Positions 15,188 to 20,744 of a stretch of 20,744 nt of DNA are shown in pieces (position 1 is the stretch's first letter; each line of letters starts with the position of its first letter). A program made the position numbers and the translations under genes. The stretch lies in NCBI GenBank assembly GCA_964456255.1, contig CAYWDZ010000030.1:1-20744 (forward strand), read 5' to 3'. Origin of the DNA: ZC4RG30 sp964456255. GTDB taxonomy: Bacteria; Pseudomonadota; Gammaproteobacteria; Steroidobacterales; Steroidobacteraceae. The notes below the pieces were generated by a model. That model was not told the origin of the DNA, did no database searches, and was given only the letters and a program-made list of their open reading frames with translations.

Positions 15188-15694
15188 CTCGCGCACCAGC
15201 GCGCGAATCTGGTCGAGGTATTCGTTCTCGTCGCCCGGCTTGTAGCCGCGATGCAGCCAGCGCAGGTTGCCCTTGCGGTCCACGATCACGGTGCTCGGCA
15301 TGCCGGCGACCTTGTAGAGCTTACTGACCTCGCTCTTCGTGTCGAACAGTATCGGAAAGGTGACAGGTGTGTCCTTCAGCCAGTTGACCGCCAGCTGCGA
15401 GTCGGGCTCCACATTGACGCCGACCATGGTGAAGCCCATCGGCTTGTACTTGCCGTAGAGCTTTTCAAGGATGGGCATTTCCTGCCGGCAGGGGCCGCAC
15501 CAGCTGGCCCAGAAATTGATCATCACGACCTGGCCCTTGAACTGCTCGAGGCTCACCGGCTTGCCCGCCATGCTGGTCAGCATGAACGCGGGCGCCGGGC
15601 CGCTGGGCGCAACGGCCAGTGCCGGTGCAGCGATCAGCGCCGCCACCAGCAGCGCACGCAGTGTCTTGGGCCGCAACAGGTTGTTGGTCTTCAT
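15185..15694 (-). CDS. TlpA/ResA-like periplasmic thioredoxin
   Basis: 169 residues: a signal peptide (LRALLVAALIAAPALA, cleavage about residue 27) and one thioredoxin fold. The redox motif WCGPC has Cys66 and Cys69, followed by MPILEKLYGKYKPMGFTMVG and the cis-proline loop GMPST (Pro133). The AhpC/TSA-like PAPAFMLTSMAGKPVSLEQF start and the FKGQVVMINFWASWCGPC block identify the TlpA/ResA group. Such proteins reduce disulfides in the periplasm, for example in apocytochrome c or copper-site proteins. In this operon plausible clients are the CxxCH motifs of the HzsA-like protein or the CGC tail of DUF4266 (inference). The ATG at 15694 is preceded by GGAG at 5 nt. Gaps are 19 nt to the upstream gene and 8 nt to the downstream gene. 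Confidence 0.93.
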   Translation of the reverse strand: MKTNNLLRPKTLRALLVAALIAAPALAVAPSGPAPAFMLTSMAGKPVSLEQFKGQVVMINFWASWCGPCRQEMPILEKLYGKYKPMGFTMVGVNVEPDSQLAVNWLKDTPVTFPILFDTKSEVSKLYKVAGMPSTVIVDRKGNLRWLHRGYKPGDENEYLDQIRALVRE

Positions 15695-15713
15695 GTCAGC
15701 TCCAGGCCTCTTC

Positions 15714-16403
15714 CTAGAAGAAGAATGTCAGTCCGATACTCGCGCCGAGGTTGTTCACCAGCTTCTCCGATCCGAGCAGGTCCGACCTGAACACCCGGTC
15801 CTGCACGTCGATGTGAATCGCCATCCAGTCAGTGGGCAGCAACCGGTAACCTGCGCCGAAGTTCAACGAGAAGCGCTGATCGCCGGCAAACTTGGTGCTG
15901 CCGATCCCGCCAATCAGGTACAGCGCACTGTTCATCGCCAGGTTCCTGCCGATGTACACCTCTCCCGGCAGCAGGTTGTAACCCAGCGACAGGCTGTAGT
16001 ACGTGAAACGCCTCTCAGAGGGCGTAAGCAGCTGCACATTGCCGCCCAGGACCTCGTAGCTGGTCTTGCCGGCCTTGGAGCGCCCGAAACTGCCCTGGAA
16101 GAAGAAGTCTTCCGTGACGTGGTAGGCAGCCGTCAGGCCCCAGGCGGAATTGGAGCCAAAGTCCTCGATGGACAGCACGCCGTAATTTCCTCCCAGCTCG
16201 ATGTTGTCGACATCGATTTTCGCCACCTTGATCTTGCGGCGTTCGACCTCGGGCTCGATGACCCGCGGCGGAGTGCTGTCGGGTTCCTCCTCGGCCGCAG
16301 TGGCGGCCGCCTGCTCATCGGACCCCGATGAGCGCATCGATGCGCAGCCGGCCAGCAGCGCCACGGCAAGGCTCAGAAGAAGAAGGCGAGCTCGAGTTTC
16401 CAT
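15714..16403 (-). CDS. Lipoprotein with outer-membrane beta-barrel domain
   Basis: 229 residues. The lipobox LLAGC (lipid-modified Cys20) is followed by a Ser/Glu/Ala-rich low-complexity linker (about 24-50), then a barrel-like domain from about residue 65: VDNIELGGNYGVLSIEDFG, AWGLTAAYHVTEDFFFQGSF, YYSLSLGYNLLPGEVYIGRN, YLIGGIGSTKFAGDQRFSLN, and the end GASIGLTFFF. The pattern fits the 'outer membrane beta-barrel domain' family described from myxobacteria and other proteobacteria. Having both a lipid anchor and a barrel is unusual. The ATG at 16403 is preceded by GAGGAG at 8 nt. The first 31 nt overlap the end of the SH3-barrel gene, and the stop is 19 nt before the TlpA-like gene. Confidence 0.87.
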   Translation of the reverse strand: METRARLLLLSLAVALLAGCASMRSSGSDEQAAATAAEEEPDSTPPRVIEPEVERRKIKVAKIDVDNIELGGNYGVLSIEDFGSNSAWGLTAAYHVTEDFFFQGSFGRSKAGKTSYEVLGGNVQLLTPSERRFTYYSLSLGYNLLPGEVYIGRNLAMNSALYLIGGIGSTKFAGDQRFSLNFGAGYRLLPTDWMAIHIDVQDRVFRSDLLGSEKLVNNLGASIGLTFFF

Positions 16404-17113
16404 TCGTTGATCTCCTCGTTCGAGTCGCGGCTGGTGAACACCAGGTGGTGGCGGAATTCGCCGCGCAGGAAGAATCGTCGCGTCACGTACAGGCGCAAAC
16501 CGGCGCCCGCATAGGCCGTCTGGTCACGGCGGTCGGGCACATTGACGGTGGTGGCCTTGGGCTGGATCCAGATCACGCCCGTGCCCAGCGTCAGCAGCGG
16601 CGAAATCGGCCAGTCGGGCCGGTACACATGCGCGAGGCCCAGCTCGGCCGCATAGCCATTGCTGGCATTGCCGAGGAACTGCGTGCCGGTCAGTTCCGCC
16701 GACAGCTGCTCGTTGAAGGAATACGACAGGCGGCTGGCGATCAGCGTTGCGCCGCCGTAATCACCGGCAGCAAAGCCCAGTTCCCAGTCGTGTGCGGTGA
16801 AGCCGGCGCGATTGCCCAGGTTGAAATCAAAGGCGCTGCCATCGGCGAGCAGCATCTTGCGCATGGCATCCTGAGATGCCCATCCCTCGATGCCGCGGCG
16901 AGTGCGCACGCGGAACCATTCCGTCCGGCGATACAGCACGTCGACGGAATCCCCGCGGGGCACGACCTGCGTGACCGCATAGCCGCGCCCGGGGCCCTCA
17001 TGCAGTTCCAGGTACGGCTCGGCGACGAACAGCTGCTGCAGCTTGTCCGCACTGTCAGCCGCGTGCGCAGCGCTGCCGCAGGCCACGGCCAGCAGCAGGA
17101 CGAACGCGCGCAC
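16373..17113 (-). CDS. SH3-domain outer-membrane beta-barrel protein
   Basis: About 246 residues. A signal peptide (FVLLLAVACGSAAHA, cleavage about residue 18) leads to a bacterial SH3-like domain (about 25-85: VAEPYLELHEGPGRGYAVTQ, the VVPRGDSVDVLYRRTEWFRV block, IEGWASQ). Then a barrel-like half with alternating strands (WELGFAAGDYGGATLIASRL, YAAELGLAHVYRPDWPISPL, AGAGLRLYVTRRFFLRGEFR) ends in LELAFFF. SH3b domains often bind cell-wall glycans or peptides, so the protein may hold the complex to peptidoglycan (inference). The start is the GTG at 17113, 4 nt after the stop of the HzsA-like gene and without its own ribosome site, implying coupling; a TTG at 17146 overlapping the upstream gene is the alternative. 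Its end overlaps the next gene by 31 nt. Confidence 0.88.
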   Translation of the reverse strand: MRAFVLLLAVACGSAAHAADSADKLQQLFVAEPYLELHEGPGRGYAVTQVVPRGDSVDVLYRRTEWFRVRTRRGIEGWASQDAMRKMLLADGSAFDFNLGNRAGFTAHDWELGFAAGDYGGATLIASRLSYSFNEQLSAELTGTQFLGNASNGYAAELGLAHVYRPDWPISPLLTLGTGVIWIQPKATTVNVPDRRDQTAYAGAGLRLYVTRRFFLRGEFRHHLVFTSRDSNEEINEWKLELAFFF

Positions 17114-17117
17114 TGCG

Positions 17118-19955
17118 CTAGTTATTGAGGGGAACGCCGGGGTCAAACTGGTTGTTGTAGTACTGCGCACCAATGTCGACCCATTCGGAAACCAGGCGCA
17201 ACTCGCCGGGAGTCATGAAGCCCGTATGATCAACCGTCTGGGTTGCGGGAGCAAATGCCGCGAATCGGCCAAAGAACGCCGTTGAGCCGCGTGCCGACAG
17301 CGGCGTGATGCGCCGGCCTTCGGGCACCTGCTGCGGAATGAGGATCGGATTGCCCATGGCATCCACCTGGCCGCTGTCCACCAGGATGGTCACGAACTGC
17401 AACGTGCCGTTCACGTCCAGCACCTGCTGGTTGCCGCCGTTCACCAGTTCCGTGTAGGCGTCCTTGTGCTGCGTGGTTGCATCGCGCGGGCCGTCCGCGA
17501 GATCCAGCTGCCCGGCCGGCAACTGGGCATTGCCCATGGCGTTCGTCTGCGAATGACAGTTGGTGCAGGTGTGGTCGGCCACGACGACGAGATTGCCCAT
17601 GCCATCGTCGGCCATGTCCTGCCGCGGCGCCGACCACAGCGGCTGGATGTGCTGCTCGTAGTTGATCACGATGCGGCACCTGCCATTCCACGCCAGCTGG
17701 CAGCCGGCGCTGGTGGGGGCGGGTGTCGACAGGCCGTTGCCAGCGCCGTAGCCGCCGCCGCCATAACTCAGATCGACCGTGAACACCGGCGTCGGGTTGG
17801 TCCACACGTCCATCTCGCGCAGATTCACGCGCGGCAGTTCCGAGCAGGTGGTGCTCCCGCCCGTGCACGAGGCGCGCGCACGCGCCAGAGCCATCGTGTC
17901 GCCGGTCAGTGTGGTGCCATTGACGGCGGGCAGGGTGTTGGGAAAGGGCAGGCCGGCATCGGTGCCCGCCCACGCGGAAACGCTGGTGCCGTCGCGCCCG
18001 TGCGAGGCTTCCAGGGCACCGCCGCCCGGCGCCTCGTGACAGCCATTGCAATGGCGCTCTTCGCCGGGGCGCAGCTGCAACCACGAGGTGTGCCGGCCGA
18101 ATTGCGGCAGGCGGCGTCCGTTCTGGTCGAGGATGGAAATCGTGAACGGCACGTTTGCCGGTACGCGAATGCTGACCGAACCATCGGGTTCGATGGGCGC
18201 GTAAGCGAGGATCACCCGCATGAAGCCGACGCCGCTGCCGACTGCTGCGCCGAAGTCGATGTCCGGCAGGCTCATGTCGAGGTCCCGGTCGTAACGCGAC
18301 ACGGCTTCCTCGATGCGGATGAAGCGCGCCGGGCGATCATCGGCCGTGCACAGCGTCGGATCCGCGAGCATGCCGATGGTGCGGCCGAGCAGTGGACAGC
18401 TGGCGCTGCCGTTCCCGAATGCCGTGTGCGCCACGCTGCCATCGAAGTCGTAGACGCTGCGGATGCTGAGAACCCCCACGCCCTGGTCCGCGAGCAGCGG
18501 GTTGATGATGTCGGTGCGCTTGATCCACAGCGGCGCGCGCGCCTGCAATGCCACCAGGTCGGAGATCATCACGCCTTCGGCCGGCACGAACAGGGGTTTG
18601 AATGTGTTGTCGGCCGCGCTGAACATGAAGGCGCTGTACAGCGGCGGCGCGGTCTGGAAGTTCGGATCGGCCAGGCGTGCACTGGTGCAGGGCACCGGCA
18701 CCGGGCTTGCCGCCGTGGTGTCCAGCAGCCGGCACAGCGACCAGCTCACCAGCATGCGGCCACTGCCATCCCACAGCGGCCAGGCCGAGCGGAAGCGCCC
18801 GCCGGGGGAGGGGCCATCCACAATGGTGACCTGGTTGGGTGTTCCGCGGGATTGCGCCGGGCCGGTGAGGCCGAGGCTGGCGGCCAGCGGCTGCGTATCC
18901 TCGACATAGTCGCGCGTGTCGATCATCACCAGGTCGCCGCCGAGGTCGGTGTCCTGGTCGAAGGGGCGCGCCATGGCCAGGATGCGGCCGTCCTGCATCT
19001 CGCGCGGATGAGTGAACTGGAAGTCCTGGCCGTAGACGTCCTGGCCATTCACGAACAGGCGATGACTGCGCGCGCCGTAGAGCAGCTGCAGCCCCGAACC
19101 GTCGGCATTCATCGCATACAGGCTCATGCCGCCACCGGAATTGTCCCAGCGGCTGAAGACGATGCGCCCCTGCTGCGCGATGTAGCTCGCACCCTGTGGA
19201 TTGGCTGGCACCCCCGGAGCATCGGTGAGCGCCTCGGGCCACAGGTCGTGACCGATGTTGTAGCTGATCTGCTGGATGTTCTGGCGATCCGCGCTCAACA
19301 CGTGCAGCAGGAACGCGCTTTCCCCCGCGCTCTGGAACTGCGCCTCATAGCCGGGCTTGCCCTCATCCAGCAACACCGCGCGGGAGCCGCGCTGGCGCGT
19401 GGAAGAGAACACGATGCTGCCGTCCGGCAGGTAGCTCGGCGCGACATCGTTGCCCGCTTCGGGGAACAGCGTGGTGTCGATGACCGGTGCAGGGTTGGTG
19501 GCCGAGACGGCCATCGTGGCGTCGAATTCCCACAGCGTCCAGAACGGCGGGTCGCGCTCGTCCGCATTCATGTCGATGGGGCCGCGCATCGCGAAGATCA
19601 GGCGCGTGCCGTCCGGCGAAACGTTCACGTCCTTGATGTCGTACACGCCAGCGGTGGTGATGCCGCCGGTGATGTCCACCTCTGTCGCCGAGGGGCTGGA
19701 GCTGGAGCGCAGGAACAGATCCGCGTCGGGCACCGCGAGGCGTGTGCGGCCGGGATTGTTCAGGTCGTCCAGGTCCTGCAGGGTCTGCGCATCGAAATAG
19801 TGCTTTACATAGGCGATGGGAAAATTCACCGTGCCGGGGTCCACTCCCTGGCCACTGCCGATGTCGATCTTCGCGCCGCTGCTGCAGCCAGCCAGCAATG
19901 CCAGCTGGCCCGCGAGCACGGCTATGTACGCGGCCCTGTATTTCTTCACCTTCAC
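17118..19955 (-). CDS. HzsA-related di-haem lipoprotein with beta-propeller domain
   Basis: 945-residue exported lipoprotein: lipobox LLAGC (Cys24, then SS, favouring the outer membrane). An N-terminal TolB/PD40-like propeller covers about 100-470 (DVNVSPDGTRLIFAMRG, APSYLPDGSIVFSSTRQ, GRIVFSRWDNSGGGMSLYAM, REMQDGRILAMARP). A middle domain (about 480-635) has EPDGSVSIRVPANVPFTISI. Two c-type haem sites follow: CNGCH (636-640) and CTNCH (797-801), the latter after NYEQHIQPLW. The C-terminus reads HTGFMTPGELRLVSEWVDIG. This order matches the alpha subunit of anammox hydrazine synthase and the wider 'HzsA-related' family, whose function outside anammox is unknown. Extra cysteine pairs (520/536, 697/704, 752/760) may be disulfides. 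Start: the GTG at 19955 has AAGGA at 3 nt; the GTG at 19949 has it at 9 nt and may be the true start. It is the first gene of the six-gene operon. Confidence 0.9.
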   Translation of the reverse strand: MKVKKYRAAYIAVLAGQLALLAGCSSGAKIDIGSGQGVDPGTVNFPIAYVKHYFDAQTLQDLDDLNNPGRTRLAVPDADLFLRSSSSPSATEVDITGGITTAGVYDIKDVNVSPDGTRLIFAMRGPIDMNADERDPPFWTLWEFDATMAVSATNPAPVIDTTLFPEAGNDVAPSYLPDGSIVFSSTRQRGSRAVLLDEGKPGYEAQFQSAGESAFLLHVLSADRQNIQQISYNIGHDLWPEALTDAPGVPANPQGASYIAQQGRIVFSRWDNSGGGMSLYAMNADGSGLQLLYGARSHRLFVNGQDVYGQDFQFTHPREMQDGRILAMARPFDQDTDLGGDLVMIDTRDYVEDTQPLAASLGLTGPAQSRGTPNQVTIVDGPSPGGRFRSAWPLWDGSGRMLVSWSLCRLLDTTAASPVPVPCTSARLADPNFQTAPPLYSAFMFSAADNTFKPLFVPAEGVMISDLVALQARAPLWIKRTDIINPLLADQGVGVLSIRSVYDFDGSVAHTAFGNGSASCPLLGRTIGMLADPTLCTADDRPARFIRIEEAVSRYDRDLDMSLPDIDFGAAVGSGVGFMRVILAYAPIEPDGSVSIRVPANVPFTISILDQNGRRLPQFGRHTSWLQLRPGEERHCNGCHEAPGGGALEASHGRDGTSVSAWAGTDAGLPFPNTLPAVNGTTLTGDTMALARARASCTGGSTTCSELPRVNLREMDVWTNPTPVFTVDLSYGGGGYGAGNGLSTPAPTSAGCQLAWNGRCRIVINYEQHIQPLWSAPRQDMADDGMGNLVVVADHTCTNCHSQTNAMGNAQLPAGQLDLADGPRDATTQHKDAYTELVNGGNQQVLDVNGTLQFVTILVDSGQVDAMGNPILIPQQVPEGRRITPLSARGSTAFFGRFAAFAPATQTVDHTGFMTPGELRLVSEWVDIGAQYYNNQFDPGVPLNN

Positions 19956-20201
19956 ACGTCCTTGAGCCCGCGCTGCGGGCCATCAGTTGAAGTATTCGCA
20001 GCAGGCGCGGCGGGGCTGTGACGCGGCTCCCATTCCGCGATGAAGATCATATGCGCCCGGCACTCCGTGCTTACCCTGTCTGTGCATGGCGACGTCTGTC
20101 GATTGAGACATTCAGCTTCCCCAGGATCCGTCGATATATTGCCGCCACGGAAGCGAAAGGCCGCGCCATGCAGGGCGGCGCATTTTCAAGGACAGGTCTC
20201 A
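19956..20201. promoter_or_regulatory. Divergent control region of the redox operon
   Basis: 246 bp between divergent starts, the longest non-coding stretch here. For the plus-strand gene, TATATT (20135-20140) is a fair -10 with a weak TTCAGC (20111-20116) 18 bp upstream; TTGAGA (20103-20108) is a better -35 sequence but 26 bp away. AAGGA (20188-20192) is its ribosome site. A further inverted repeat, CGCGG (20022-20026)/CCGCG (20035-20039), lies mid-region. For the minus operon I see no clear -35/-10 pair. No FNR, Fur or sigma-54 consensus was recognised. Confidence 0.4.
19966..19980 (-). promoter_or_regulatory. Hairpin next to the ribosome site of the HzsA-related gene
   Basis: GCCCGC-agc-GCGGGC (minus strand) is a perfect 6 bp all-GC stem with a 3 nt loop. 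It ends 2 nt before the AAGGA ribosome site (complement of 19959-19963). It could shape translation of the first operon gene or stabilise the 5' end of the message. The structure is seen; the function is inferred. Confidence 0.4.
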
Positions 20202-20744
20202 ATGATGCGAACGAACCGAGTCACTGCTCTGGCTGCAGCCGCGATGAGCGCCGTGCTCGCCTTTGCCGGCGCGGGCCTGTCGCACGCCGGTGCGCGTGAA
20301 CAGGCCAAGCGGATTCACGACCGAATCGCCGGTGTGCCGCCAAGCGCCGCGGTGCTGGACCAGATGGAAACGCTGGTGGCGGCCAATGACGCCGCCGGTG
20401 CCGCACGCATCGCCATGCAGGCGCCCAGCTTCTATACGACCACCCTGAAGAACTGGGTCACACCGTGGACCAACCGCGAGCAGAGCGTGTTCGCGCCGCT
20501 CAACGACTACACCGCCACCGTGATCGGCATCATCCGTGACGACGTGGACTACCGCGAGGTGCTGAGCGGCGACATCCTGTACGTGGGCGGCAATGGATTT
20601 CCGTCGTACTCGCCGGCCAACAACACGCTGTACCAGCAGCTCGAAGACCAGGACGCCGACCTGTCGAAGAACACGGTGCTGGTGCGTGACACGCAGTCGG
20701 CGCACACCGGCCTGCCGTCCTCGGCCACGGCCGGCATCATGACC
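20202..20744 (+). CDS. Secreted protein of unknown function (3' end cut by window)
   Basis: 181 codons from the ATG at 20202 (a second ATG follows directly) to the right edge. AAGGA lies 9 nt upstream. A signal peptide is clear (VTALAAAAMSAVLAFAGAGLSHA, cleavage about residue 29). The mature part begins AREQAKRIHDRIAGVPPSAA, then SFYTTTLKNWVTPWTNREQS, VFAPLNDYTATVIGIIRDD, and VLSGDILYVGGNGFP. The alternation of a helical start and Trp/Tyr-rich blocks suggests a globular periplasmic or surface protein. I recall similar sequences beside cytochrome-rich gene sets but cannot name a family. No CxxCH lies in the visible part; it could occur in the missing C-terminus. It diverges from the HzsA-related operon across a shared control region, so joint function is likely but inferred. 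Confidence 0.8.
   Translation, partial: MMRTNRVTALAAAAMSAVLAFAGAGLSHAGAREQAKRIHDRIAGVPPSAAVLDQMETLVAANDAAGAARIAMQAPSFYTTTLKNWVTPWTNREQSVFAPLNDYTATVIGIIRDDVDYREVLSGDILYVGGNGFPSYSPANNTLYQQLEDQDADLSKNTVLVRDTQSAHTGLPSSATAGIMT

Noticed and set aside
17118..19955. A true hydrazine synthase (anammox) gene
   Set aside because: Only the alpha-like architecture is present. There are no beta/gamma subunits, no hydrazine dehydrogenase and no anammox context, and the protein carries a lipobox. 'HzsA-related' is as far as the sequence goes.
13771..19955. Ribosomally made modified peptide (RiPP) locus with DUF4266 as precursor
   Set aside because: A Gly/Cys-rich tail on a tiny protein is suggestive, but DUF4266 is a lipoprotein with its own conserved core and there are no modification enzymes of RiPP type or a peptidase-transporter in the operon.
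17466..20021. Plus-strand open frame of 851 codons opposite the HzsA-related gene
   Set aside because: It is an antisense shadow: Arg/His/Ala/Gly-biased composition, no recognisable domain, while the minus strand carries a lipobox, haem motifs and family-specific blocks.
1..20744. CRISPR arrays, tandem repeats, insertion sequences, tRNA or attachment sites
   Set aside because: Reading through the window I saw no regularly spaced repeats, transposase motifs, terminal inverted repeats or tRNA-like cloverleaf ends. Low-complexity Gly/Pro/Ala stretches lie inside genes.

Overview
This is a GC-rich, densely coded bacterial chromosome segment. The lipoproteins, signal peptides and outer-membrane beta-barrels point to a Gram-negative. 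Gene content (monomeric NADP-isocitrate dehydrogenase, a PlpD-type patatin with a barrel, PBP7, and the DUF3570/DUF4266 pair) suggests a gammaproteobacterium, perhaps near the Xanthomonadales/Nevskiales/Steroidobacterales. That placement is inference. I saw no tRNA, rRNA, CRISPR array, insertion sequence or phage gene, and no gene-free stretch longer than about 250 bases.

Region 1 (1-8491) is mostly housekeeping and envelope genes. It holds a membrane-anchored TPR protein leading into a 3'-truncated icd (minus strand), a divergent secreted patatin with an outer-membrane barrel, a small conserved hypothetical protein, an outer-membrane barrel, an AEC-type transporter, pbpG, and a SYLF-domain protein.

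Region 2 (8574-13774) is about periplasmic redox chemistry and signalling. It holds the FMN transferase ApbE, a response regulator fused to a histidine kinase (its 3' end overlaps apbE by 32 bp), a cytochrome c/sorbosone-dehydrogenase fusion, and a divergent orphan modA/short modE pair separated by 31 bp that contains a perfect inverted repeat.

Region 3 (13771-20744) is the most interesting part. Six minus-strand genes are packed as one apparent operon, in transcription order: a large lipoprotein related to hydrazine synthase alpha (HzsA) with two c-type haem motifs; an SH3-like outer-membrane barrel; a lipoprotein with a barrel; a TlpA-like thioredoxin; a tiny DUF4266 lipoprotein ending in CGCS; and a DUF3570 outer-membrane barrel. 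Junctions are +4, -31, +19, +8 and -1 nt. A secreted protein of unknown function diverges from its promoter region. With apbE nearby, this looks like an undescribed cell-envelope redox module: cytochrome lipoprotein, three barrels, thiol chemistry, and possibly a flavinylated or metal-binding small lipoprotein. Its substrate cannot be read from the sequence.

Convergent gene ends are unusually tight. Two carry perfect small inverted repeats built around the stop codons (GAAGC/GCTTC type), one shares a CTAG, and one overlaps by 32 bp.
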